Counted from the stretch's first letter, positions 1 to 5,946 are shown. The stretch is 6,422 nucleotides of DNA from Pseudomonadota bacterium (GCA_023423855.1 JAFAEU010000201.1:1-6422), one strand, 5' to 3'. Notes: generated by a model not told the origin, from the letters alone. A program made the numbers and translations.

Positions 1-180
1 GTGATGGCCGGCGCGCCCCCGGGCGGGGGCGTCGCTTCGGTTCGCCCGATCGGCCAGATCGTCTGCGCAGCGGGCGACGAGGCGCTGGCGGTCATGCCGC
101 TCGATGCCGGGGATGGCCCGTTCTCCAGCGGCGGCCAGCCCTGCCGACGCCTGCCGCTGCTGGACGGCCTGGCGCGCTGA
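1..180 (+). CDS. C-terminal end of a probable folate-binding protein YgfZ (5' partial)
   Basis: This open frame enters from the left edge in frame 1 and ends at the TGA at 178-180, leaving 59 visible codons. The visible tail contains GQIVCAAGDEALAVMPLD, a short low-complexity stretch and then RRLPLLDGLAR. This pattern (a GxI/V strand, an ALAVxxL strand, then a closing R-L-P-L motif) resembles the C-terminal beta-barrel of the YgfZ/GcvT-like folate-binding proteins, which in proteobacteria help assemble or repair iron-sulfur clusters using tetrahydrofolate. The diagnostic K-G-C-Y-x-G-Q-E motif of that family would lie upstream of the window, so the call depends on tail resemblance only. An unrelated protein cannot be excluded. 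The codon bias matches the neighbouring genes, which supports it being coding. The next gene lies on the same strand 182 bases downstream. Confidence 0.45.
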   Translation: MMAGAPPGGGVASVRPIGQIVCAAGDEALAVMPLDAGDGPFSSGGQPCRRLPLLDGLAR

Positions 181-254
181 AGCCGGCCGCGCGAGGGCGG
201 CCCGGTCCGCGCCGGCAGGCGCCGCCGACCGTCTCCAACGCAATCGATTTGCGC

Positions 255-263
255 TGCTATGCT
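255..263 (+). promoter_or_regulatory. Possible extended -10 promoter for the OmpA-like lipoprotein gene
   Basis: TGCTATGCT reads as an extended -10 element (TG, one base, then TATGCT, four of six matches to TATAAT). It sits in the only AT-richer patch of the 181-362 gap. No convincing -35 hexamer is present at the usual spacing, which extended -10 promoters can tolerate. If it is used, the leader before the start at 363 would be about 95 bases. The rest of the 181-362 gap is G/C-rich and shows no clear gene or terminator. A single hexamer match in a GC-rich genome is weak evidence. Confidence 0.25.
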
Positions 264-362
264 CGGCCCGCACGGGGCGTTCCAGGGGATCGTGGCCGGG
301 AGGGGGCTGCGGTCCGGGACGGGATGCCGGCACGTGTCCCTTTCCACCTTCGCGGGGTCCTC

Positions 363-872
363 ATGAACAGGATCGTCAGTGCGCCGGCCATCGTCGGTGC
401 CGTCTTCGCTTCCACGCTTCTGCTCGGCGCCTGCACCAGCACGCCGCCCGCCACCGCGGACGCGCCGCGGGCGCCGTTGCCGCCACGCGCCACCATCGAA
501 AAACTCTCGGCCGACGGCCTGTTCGGCTTCGGCAAGGCCCGCATCGACGAATCGAGCGGCAGCGAAGGCCTCGCGTCACTCGATGCGCTCGCGGCCAGGC
601 TCGCCGACGGGCGCAGGATCAAGGCCGTGCACGTGATCGGCCACAGCGACCGCATCGGCAGCGACAAGGCCAACCTGGCGCTGTCGACGCGACGCGCGGA
701 AGCGGTGCGCGACTACCTGCTCGCCCGCGGCATGCAGGCCGACCTGGTCACCGCGGTCGGGCGCGGCAGCGTCGAGCCGGTGGCCGAATGCCCGGGGGAG
801 CGCGGCGACGCGTTGATCGCCTGCCTGGCGCCGAACCGGCGGGTGGAAGTACGGGTCAGCTACGGCGAGTGA
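363..872 (+). CDS. OmpA-domain outer-membrane lipoprotein
   Basis: The gene encodes a 169-residue lipoprotein of the OmpA/Pal C-terminal domain type, expected to tether the outer membrane non-covalently to peptidoglycan. Residues 1-23 form a signal peptide ending in the lipobox LGAC, with Cys24 as the lipidated residue. The next residue is Thr, not Asp, which suggests sorting to the outer membrane. A Pro/Ala-rich linker (about 26-45) leads into the OmpA-like domain (about 50-167). That domain contains GHSDRIG (93-99), followed by LSTRRAEAVRDYL (107-119) and NRRVEV (158-163). Asp96 and Arg111 are spaced exactly as the diaminopimelate-binding Asp/Arg pair of OmpA proteins. Cys143 and Cys154 lie at the place where related domains carry a disulfide. 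The ATG at 363 was chosen because it places the signal peptide at the N-terminus; the ribosome site before it is weak (GGGG at 355-358). The protein lacks a beta-barrel, so it is not a full OmpA. Its exact role beyond peptidoglycan binding is unknown. Confidence 0.9.
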   Translation: MNRIVSAPAIVGAVFASTLLLGACTSTPPATADAPRAPLPPRATIEKLSADGLFGFGKARIDESSGSEGLASLDALAARLADGRRIKAVHVIGHSDRIGSDKANLALSTRRAEAVRDYLLARGMQADLVTAVGRGSVEPVAECPGERGDALIACLAPNRRVEVRVSYGE

Positions 873-935
873 CGTCCGCCCATCGGCTGGGGTTCCGCGC
901 ATCCGGAAGTCTTCCCGCAGGCATCAAACCTCAAG

Positions 936-1017
936 GTGTCATCCCGACCGAAGGGAGGGATCTCGCGCGAGGGGACGCTTCAGCGCGCGAGATCCCTCCC
1001 TTCGGTCGGGATGACAC
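936..1017. repeat. Perfect 34-bp inverted repeat (hairpin repeat, possible bidirectional terminator)
   Basis: The arms at 936-969 and 984-1017 are perfect reverse complements (34 bp) around a 14-base loop. The arm tips read GTGTCATCCCG, and the inner end is CGCGCG-rich. The element sits between two convergent genes, 63 bases after the OmpA-like lipoprotein stop and 53 bases beyond the E1 stop, where it could end transcription from both sides. It lacks a U-tract directly after the stem on either strand, so intrinsic termination is not assured. The general form (GTCATCCCG tips, AGGGATCTC inside) resembles dispersed intergenic repeats in proteobacterial genomes. Its copy number in this genome cannot be seen here. 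Confidence 0.9.
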
Positions 1018-1070
1018 ATCGATCGGAATGACAGGCCGGGATCGTCGGGAAACCTCCCGGGCCGGAATCC

Positions 1071-3347
1071 TCAGCCGCCGGCCAACGCATCCGCCGCCGC
1101 GACGATCTCCTCGTCCGACGGAATCACCAGGAAGGCCGCGCCCGCCAGCGGCGTGAACGTGTCCGCGCCCACCACGCGGCGGAACGGCCGCGCGCGGTAG
1201 CCGGCTTCGGCGATCGCGGTGACGATGCCCTCGCCCACGCCGGCGCTGCGGCGGCCCTCGTCGACGACGAGGATGCGCTCGCATTCCGCGGCGTGCCTCG
1301 CGATCACCGCCTCGTTGAGCGGCACCAGCCAGCGCAGGTCGACCACGCGCACCTTCCAGCCGTGCTTTGCCTCGATCGCCTTCGCCGCGCGCAGGCTCAT
1401 CGGCACGCCGTTGCCGAAGGTGAAGACCACCAGGTCCCTGGCCCCGGGGTTGTAGACGCGCTCCTCGCCCAGCGGCATCGCCAGGTCCGGCGACGGGTAG
1501 TCTGTCAGCCAGCCGCCGTCGCCCGGTTCGTGCAGGTCCTTGGCCATGTACAGCGCGATCGGTTCGAGGAAGGCGCAGACGCGGCCGTCGACCTTCGCCA
1601 GCGCCGCCAGCGTGCGCAGCATCGTCGCCGCATCGTCGCCGCGCGAGGGGCAGCCGACCACGAGGCCGGGGATGTCGCGCAGCGCGGTGATCGAGTTGTC
1701 GTTGTGGAAGTGCCCGCCGAAGCCGCGCTGGTAGCCGAGCGAGGCGATCCGCATCAGCATCGGGTTGCGGTACTGGCCGTTGCTGAAGAACTGCAGGCTC
1801 GCCGCCTCGCCGCGGATCTGGTCGCAGGCGTTGTGGAAGTAGGCCAGGTACTGGATTTCCGGCAGCGGCAGCATGCCCATGTTGGCGTAGCCCTGCGCGA
1901 GGCCGAGGATGATGGTCTCGTCGAGCAGCGTGTTGAACACGCGACGCGCGCCGAAGGCCTTCTGCAGGCCCTTGGTGACGGTGTAGACGCCGCCCTTCTG
2001 CGCCACGTCCTCGCCGAACAGCAGCGCTTCGGGGTACTTGGCGAACAGGTCGTGCAGCGCGGCGTTGATCTGGACGGCGAGGTGCTTGGGGCCCTGCTTC
2101 TCGGGCAGCTTCGCCTCGCCGCCGAAGGCCTGCTCGCGGCGCGCGGCGTAGTCGGCGCGTTCGGCTTCCGCGTGCACCGCCTCGGGCGTGTACGGCGCCA
2201 GCGGTGCGACCACTTCCTCCAGCGTCTGCAGCCGCGGTCGGCGGTCCGCCTCTTCCGCGGCGGCGAAGCATTTCTTCCGGGTCACCTCGTAAAGATCGAG
2301 GACCTCGTCCTTCGACATCAGCCCGGACTCCAGCGCGATCGCGGCCGAGCGCAACAGCGGATCGCTCGCCTCCACCGCGCACAGTTCCTCGATGCTGCGC
2401 CACTCGATCTCGAAGTCGGTGCCGGCGTGACCCATGATGCGGGTGGTGCGCAGGTGCAGGAAGGTCGGCCGCCGCGTCCTGCGGCAGTGTTCGACCGCGC
2501 GCTGCACGTCGCCGTAGCCCGCGGCCAGGTCGAGTCCGTCCGCATGGAAGTAGTCCAGGTCCGGCCGGCTGCGGAAATTGCGCGCCACCCAGCCGTCCGG
2601 CGTCTTGACCGAGATGCCGATGCCGTTGTCCTCGCACACGAACAGCACCGGCGCCGGCAGCTTCTGGTAGGCGGTCCAGGCCGCGGCGTTGAACGCGGTC
2701 TGCGCGGTGGCGTGGTTGCTCGACGCATCGCCGAACGAGCAGACCACGATGCTGTCCTCCGGCACCGGCAAGGCGTGGCCGATGCGCCGCGCCTGCTCGA
2801 TCGCGACCGCGGTGCCGAAGGCCTTGGGCAGGTGCGAGGCGATGGTCGAGGTCTGGGGCAGCCCCCACAGCGGCTTGCTGCCCCAGCCCTTGTGGCGGCC
2901 GCCGCTGGCGGGATCGTCCTTGCTCGCGGCGAACGACAGCGCCGAATCCATCACCGGATCCATCCCCGGCAGCTTGCGGAAGCGCTCGGCCATGAAGCCG
3001 CCGCTGCGGTAGTGCAGGAAGGCCGGATCGGTGTGGCGCGTGAGCCGCGCGACCATCGCATTGCCCTCGTGGCCGCTGGAGCCGATGGTATAGAAGACCT
3101 TGTTCTGCACGCGCAGCACGCGCGCCATCAGGTCGAGGTGGCGCGAGACCAGCTGCGACTCGAACAGCTCGCGGAAACCGCGCGCGTCGAGCGCGCTGCC
3201 GTCGAGGATCGCCTCGCCCTCGCCCGGCGTCGCATCCGGCCGTCCGCCCCAGCCGCGCACGAACTCCTGGAAGTTGACGTCGCAGATCTCGGCGCGGTTG
3301 AGCCCCTTCATGCGGGCCGGAATAACCTCAGGAACGTTGGCAAACAT
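1071..3347 (-). CDS. Fused alpha/beta E1 component of a thiamine-diphosphate 2-oxoacid dehydrogenase
   Basis: This 758-residue protein joins both halves of an E1 decarboxylase in one chain. Residues about 55-380 resemble the E1 alpha part: SGHEGNA (91-97), HYRSGGFMAERF (112-123) and the thiamine-diphosphate segment from GDASSNH (206-212) to CEDNGIGIS (238-246). Residues about 420-758 are the beta part: LLFGEDVAQKGGVY (442-455), LLDETIILGLAQGYANMG (474-491), GGHFHNDNS (544-552) and a transketolase C-terminal domain from about 635. E1 enzymes decarboxylate a 2-oxoacid on thiamine diphosphate and pass the acyl group to a lipoyl E2. No E2 or E3 gene lies nearby and the substrate is not evident; branched-chain or other 2-oxoacids are possible. 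The motif is GDA where GDG is usual, although Asp207 and Asn241, at the Mg-ligand positions, are kept. The ATG at 3347 is preceded by GGGG with a 6-base gap; Met13 is an alternative start. The gene lies 54 bases after the glutathione S-transferase stop. Confidence 0.88.
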   Translation of the reverse strand: MFANVPEVIPARMKGLNRAEICDVNFQEFVRGWGGRPDATPGEGEAILDGSALDARGFRELFESQLVSRHLDLMARVLRVQNKVFYTIGSSGHEGNAMVARLTRHTDPAFLHYRSGGFMAERFRKLPGMDPVMDSALSFAASKDDPASGGRHKGWGSKPLWGLPQTSTIASHLPKAFGTAVAIEQARRIGHALPVPEDSIVVCSFGDASSNHATAQTAFNAAAWTAYQKLPAPVLFVCEDNGIGISVKTPDGWVARNFRSRPDLDYFHADGLDLAAGYGDVQRAVEHCRRTRRPTFLHLRTTRIMGHAGTDFEIEWRSIEELCAVEASDPLLRSAAIALESGLMSKDEVLDLYEVTRKKCFAAAEEADRRPRLQTLEEVVAPLAPYTPEAVHAEAERADYAARREQAFGGEAKLPEKQGPKHLAVQINAALHDLFAKYPEALLFGEDVAQKGGVYTVTKGLQKAFGARRVFNTLLDETIILGLAQGYANMGMLPLPEIQYLAYFHNACDQIRGEAASLQFFSNGQYRNPMLMRIASLGYQRGFGGHFHNDNSITALRDIPGLVVGCPSRGDDAATMLRTLAALAKVDGRVCAFLEPIALYMAKDLHEPGDGGWLTDYPSPDLAMPLGEERVYNPGARDLVVFTFGNGVPMSLRAAKAIEAKHGWKVRVVDLRWLVPLNEAVIARHAAECERILVVDEGRRSAGVGEGIVTAIAEAGYRARPFRRVVGADTFTPLAGAAFLVIPSDEEIVAAADALAGG

Positions 3348-3362
3348 GCATTACCCCAATAG

Positions 3363-3380
3363 GGCGGGCCTGGGCCCGCC
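3363..3380 (-). other. GC-only hairpin between the glutathione S-transferase and E1 genes
   Basis: A 7-bp perfect stem (3363-3369 with 3374-3380, GGCGGGC/GCCCGCC) closes a 4-base loop. On the minus strand it begins 22 bases after the glutathione S-transferase stop and ends 15 bases before the E1 start codon. No U-run follows it, so it is a poor intrinsic terminator. It may act as a transcript-stabilising or pausing hairpin, or be chance in a GC-rich gap. I see no convincing promoter for E1 in the remaining bases of this gap. Confidence 0.4.
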
Positions 3381-3401
3381 GCAGAGACGATCAAAAGCGG
3401 A

Positions 3402-4055
3402 TCAAGCCCCGCCCCATGTCGATTGTTCGATCAAGGCCTTCATCGCCGCGGGCGGATCCTGCATCGCCACGAAGCCCGGTGTCGCGCGCACGCGCGCCAG
3501 CCAGTCGCGCAGCGCCGGATACGGCGACAGATCGAAGCCGCCGTCGCCGGCGACGTCGGTGTAGGCGAACAGCGCGATGTCGGCCACGCCACGGTCCGGA
3601 CCGGTGAACCAGTCGTTCGACGCCAGATGCTTTTCCATTACCGCCAGCGCCTGGTGGCCGCGCTCGCGCAGCCGCGGCAGGTCGGCGCGGCGCGGCGAGT
3701 CGAGCGGCGTCCAGCCGCAGATGAAGCGCGCGACGGCGATGTACGGTTCATGGCTGTATTGTTCGAAGAACATCCAGCCCAGCGCCTGCGCGCGCTGCCA
3801 GGCATCGGCCGGCAGGTACGGCGTGCCTTCGGCGAGGAAGCACAGGATCGCGTTCGACTCGACCAGGACGCGGCCGTCGTCGAGCTCGAGCATCGGCACC
3901 CGGCCGTTGGGATTCTTCGCGAGGAACGCGGGCGTGCGGGTCGCACCTGCGGTGATGTCGACCTCGATCCAGCGATACGGCCGTCCGAGCTGCTCCAGCA
4001 GCAGGCGCAGCTTGTGGCAGTTGCCCGATGACGAATAGCCGTGGATCGTGGTCAC
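3402..4055 (-). CDS. Glutathione S-transferase family protein
   Basis: The gene encodes a 217-residue cytosolic GST-fold protein, the normal length for the family. Residues 1-77 are the thioredoxin-like domain. It includes SSSGNCHKLRLLLEQL (8-23) at the catalytic loop, VP (53-54) as the cis-proline site of the glutathione pocket, and VESNAILCFLAE (65-76) with the Glu-Ser pair that binds the gamma-glutamyl group. Residues about 85-205 form the all-helical domain, with GVADIALFAY (156-165) matching the conserved N-capping region. There is no catalytic Tyr in the loop; a Ser (8-10) or Cys13 would act instead, as in bacterial beta-like or Nu-like GSTs. The GTG start at 4055 is chosen because AAGAGG stands 5 bases upstream and because GTG overlaps the stop of the acetyltransferase gene by 4 bases. 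The frame runs open further upstream, but that part overlaps the acetyltransferase and has no homologous content. The substrate is unknown; conjugation or thiol-transfer detoxification is the family role. Confidence 0.9.
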   Translation of the reverse strand: MTTIHGYSSSGNCHKLRLLLEQLGRPYRWIEVDITAGATRTPAFLAKNPNGRVPMLELDDGRVLVESNAILCFLAEGTPYLPADAWQRAQALGWMFFEQYSHEPYIAVARFICGWTPLDSPRRADLPRLRERGHQALAVMEKHLASNDWFTGPDRGVADIALFAYTDVAGDGGFDLSPYPALRDWLARVRATPGFVAMQDPPAAMKALIEQSTWGGA

Positions 4056-4603
4056 ACGAACCTCTTGCGGTTGACGTCCCATTCCGCGCGCGTCTGCCCC
4101 CAGATGTCCACCCGCGCTTCGTCCAGCGGCGGCGGCAGCCTGCCGGGCCCCTTCAGCACCGAACCCAGGCGGGCGGCGACTTTCTGCGAGGCGAGGTTCT
4201 CCGGCGCGATGCAGTGGATGATCTCGCGCCAGCCGAGGTTCGCGAACGCCCAGTCGATCGCCGCGACCGCCGACTCCACCGCATATCCCCTGCCCCAGGC
4301 GTCCGGGTGGAAGGCGTAGCCGATCTCGTTGCCCGGCCAGCCGAACGGCCGCCACGGCCCCATCTGCCCGATCCACTGGCCGCTGGCCTTCTCGACCACG
4401 GCGAACATCGCGAAGCCCTGCAGCGCCCAGGCGCCGGGCATCTGCAGGAACTTGCGCCACGCCGCGTGGGGCGGCTGCACGCCGCCGATGTGGCGGGTGG
4501 CCTCCTCGTGCGCATACAACTCTGCGTATCGATCGAAGTCTTCGATCCGCGGCAGGCGCAGCAGCAGGCGTTCGGTTTCGAGACGGATATCGGAGGAAGC
4601 CAT
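4052..4603 (-). CDS. GNAT family N-acetyltransferase (RimJ/RimL-like)
   Basis: This 183-residue protein belongs to the Acetyltransf_3 (RimJ/RimL) branch of the GNAT superfamily, which moves an acetyl group from acetyl-CoA to an amine. The family opening LETERLLLR lies at 8-16. The acetyl-CoA pyrophosphate-binding segment is FHPDAWGRGYAVESA (98-112), with the GRGYA turn as the conserved loop. A third motif, ENLASQKVAARLG (135-147), matches the family's N-x-x-S-x-x-x-x-x-x-x-G pattern near the acceptor site. The acceptor cannot be inferred; this branch includes ribosomal-protein, antibiotic and small-molecule acetylases. The start at 4603 is chosen because the family motif begins 8 residues in. 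An in-frame ATG at 4624 would place seven extra codons inside the upstream repeat and is less likely. The gene overlaps the GST by 4 bases (GTGA), so the two are probably translationally coupled. Confidence 0.88.
   Translation of the reverse strand: MASSDIRLETERLLLRLPRIEDFDRYAELYAHEEATRHIGGVQPPHAAWRKFLQMPGAWALQGFAMFAVVEKASGQWIGQMGPWRPFGWPGNEIGYAFHPDAWGRGYAVESAVAAIDWAFANLGWREIIHCIAPENLASQKVAARLGSVLKGPGRLPPPLDEARVDIWGQTRAEWDVNRKRFV
4061..4066 (-). promoter_or_regulatory. Shine-Dalgarno site setting the GTG start of the GST gene
   Basis: On the minus strand the site reads AAGAGG, five bases before the GTG at 4055. It lies inside the last codons of the acetyltransferase gene (the Lys-Arg near the C-terminus). 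This placement favours the GTG as the true start and suggests that ribosomes finishing the acetyltransferase reinitiate on the GST. Confidence 0.7.
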
Positions 4604-4618
4604 GGCAAAAACCCCGGT

Positions 4619-4692
4619 CGTCATCCCGGCGAAAGCCGGGATCCAGCTTTTCGCACTCCAGGCGCTGGATCCCGGCTTTCGCCGGGATGACG
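4619..4692. repeat. REP-like inverted repeat: two small GAAA-loop hairpins in inverted order
   Basis: The arms at 4619-4647 and 4664-4692 are perfect 29-bp reverse complements around a 16-base spacer. Each arm is itself a hairpin. At 4623-4642, ATCCCGGC and GCCGGGAT enclose GAAA; at 4669-4688 the same 8-bp stem encloses TTTC, which reads GAAA on the other strand. This head-to-head pairing of two small hairpins is the layout of REP/BIME-type elements. The tips GTCATCCCGGCGAAAGCCGGG match a form of repeat common in proteobacterial intergenic DNA. The element starts 11 bases after the glutaryl-CoA dehydrogenase stop and ends 15 bases before the acetyltransferase ATG. On the minus strand it is followed by ACCGGGG and then TTTTT (4611-4607), so it could also act as a terminator or attenuator between those genes. 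Confidence 0.92.
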
Positions 4693-4703
4693 GATGAGCA
4701 ATG

Positions 4704-5867
4704 TCAGAACGCGTTGATGCCGGTCAGCTCGCGCCCCACCACCAGCTGGTGCACGGTCTCGGTGCCCTCATATGTGATCACCGACTCGAGGTTCAGCGCA
4801 TGGCGGATCGGCGAGTGCTCGGTGGTGATGCCGGCGCCGCCGAGCAGGTCGCGCGCCTCGCGCGCGATGTCGATGGCCATGCGGCAGTTGTTCCACTTGG
4901 CCAGCGACACCTGCGTCGGCTGCATGCTGCCGGCGTCCTTCAGGCGCCCCAGCTGCAGCGACAGCAGCTGCGCGGCGGTGATGCGCCGCGCCCAGTCGGC
5001 CATCTTGATCTGCGCGCTCTGCGTGCCTGCCACCGGGCGGTCGAACAGGATGCGCTCCTTCGAGTAGTTGAGCGCCTCGTCGAGGCAGGCGATCGCCGCG
5101 CCGATCGGCCCCCAGGTGATGCCATAGCGCGCCTGCGTCAGGCAGCCGAGCGGACCCTTGAGCCCCTTCACGTTGGGCAGGCGATTGGCCTCGGGCACGC
5201 GCACGTTGTCCAAGTACAGCGCACTGGTCACCGAGGCGCGCAGGCTCATCTTGTGCTTGATCACCTGCGCGCTGAAGCCGGCGAAGTCCTTCTCGACCAC
5301 GAAGCCCTGGATGCCGTCGTCGGTCTTCGCCCAGACGATCGCGATGTCGGCCAGGTTGCCGTTGGTGATCCACATCTTGGAGCCGTTGAGGATCCAGTCG
5401 GCGCCGTCGCGCCTGGCGTGGGTCTTCATGTTGGCCGGATCGGAGCCGCCGTGCGGTTCGGTCAGGCCGAAGCAGCCGATGACCTTGCCCGCGGCCATGT
5501 CCGGCAGCCAGCGCTTGCGCTGCTCCTCGCTGCCGTAGGCGTAGATCGGGTACATGCACAGCGAGGACTGCACGCTGGCGAAGCTGCGCAGGCCGGAATC
5601 GCCGCGCTCGAGCTCCTGGCAGATCAGGCCGTAGCTGACGTAGTTGAGCTCCGAACCGCCGTACTCCGCCGGCAGCGTCGCGCCGAGCAGGCCGAGGCCG
5701 GCGATCTCTGGAATCAGCTCGGTCGGGAAGCGGCCCTCGTCGAAGCACTGGCCGATGATCGGCAGCACGCGCTCGTCGGTGAAGCGGGCGACGGTGTCCT
5801 GCACCGCGCGCTCCTCCTCGCTGAGCAGGGAACGGACGTCGTAGAGGTCGTAGGGATGCAGGGCCAT
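4704..5867 (-). CDS. gcdH: Glutaryl-CoA dehydrogenase
   Basis: This 387-residue FAD enzyme of the acyl-CoA dehydrogenase family oxidises and decarboxylates glutaryl-CoA to crotonyl-CoA, the closing step of lysine, tryptophan and glutarate breakdown. Electrons go to electron-transfer flavoprotein. The family blocks occur in order: LLSEEERAVQD (14-24); DSGLRSFASVQSSL (90-103), with Arg94/Ser95 at the substrate-carboxylate site typical of glutaryl-CoA dehydrogenases; CFGLTEPHGGSDP (132-144) for flavin/substrate contact; WITNG (166-170); and ARYGITWG (246-253). The C-terminal ITYEGTETVHQLVVGRELTG (364-383) carries the catalytic base Glu367. These features separate it from other acyl-CoA dehydrogenases. 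The ATG at 5867 gives the usual short N-terminus (MALHPYDLYDV). An in-frame ATG at 5894 would add nine residues but lies directly beside a likely -10 box, so it would be at or ahead of the transcription start. Neither start has a strong ribosome site. No CoA-transferase or regulator gene is adjacent in the window. Confidence 0.95.
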   Translation of the reverse strand: MALHPYDLYDVRSLLSEEERAVQDTVARFTDERVLPIIGQCFDEGRFPTELIPEIAGLGLLGATLPAEYGGSELNYVSYGLICQELERGDSGLRSFASVQSSLCMYPIYAYGSEEQRKRWLPDMAAGKVIGCFGLTEPHGGSDPANMKTHARRDGADWILNGSKMWITNGNLADIAIVWAKTDDGIQGFVVEKDFAGFSAQVIKHKMSLRASVTSALYLDNVRVPEANRLPNVKGLKGPLGCLTQARYGITWGPIGAAIACLDEALNYSKERILFDRPVAGTQSAQIKMADWARRITAAQLLSLQLGRLKDAGSMQPTQVSLAKWNNCRMAIDIAREARDLLGGAGITTEHSPIRHALNLESVITYEGTETVHQLVVGRELTGINAF

Positions 5868-5894
5868 GGGCGGGTTCGTACGGGAAAGTTTCAT

Positions 5895-5900
5895 ATTGTA
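5895..5900 (-). promoter_or_regulatory. Probable -10 box for the glutaryl-CoA dehydrogenase gene
   Basis: On the minus strand the hexamer reads TACAAT (five of six matches to TATAAT) in an otherwise very G/C-rich gap. The hexamer 17 bases upstream (GGGGCA) is a poor -35. Transcription would begin near 5888-5890, giving a leader of about 20 bases before the ATG at 5867. The site lies downstream of the terminator hairpin at 5947-5977, consistent with a new transcription unit. Confidence 0.4.
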
Positions 5901-5946
5901 CGACCCGCGCGCGGACCTGCCCCTCCCCGGGCAGGCATTGGAAATG

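Noticed and set aside
249..362. N-terminal extension of the OmpA-like lipoprotein from a TTG at 249
   Set aside because: It would bury the signal peptide and lipobox about 60 residues into the protein. The ATG at 363 gives a textbook lipoprotein start.
931..2868. A 645-codon minus-strand frame overlapping E1
   Set aside because: It is an out-of-frame reading of E1 with Arg-rich, low-complexity translation. The conserved thiamine-enzyme motifs are all in the other frame.
1293..3362. A 689-codon open frame on the plus strand opposite the E1 gene
   Set aside because: Its translation is rich in Arg, Ala, Gly, Val and His with no recognisable domain. It mirrors the codon pattern of E1 on the other strand, an expected effect of very high third-position GC.
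4604..4624. Start of the acetyltransferase at an ATG inside the repeat (4624)
   Set aside because: It adds seven non-conserved residues encoded partly by the repeat; the family's LETERLLLR opening fits the start at 4603.
936..4692. CRISPR array or mobile-element ends
   Set aside because: There are only two repeats, of different sequence, 3.6 kb apart, with no spacers, no cas or transposase gene and no obvious target-site duplication. They are better read as dispersed hairpin repeats.
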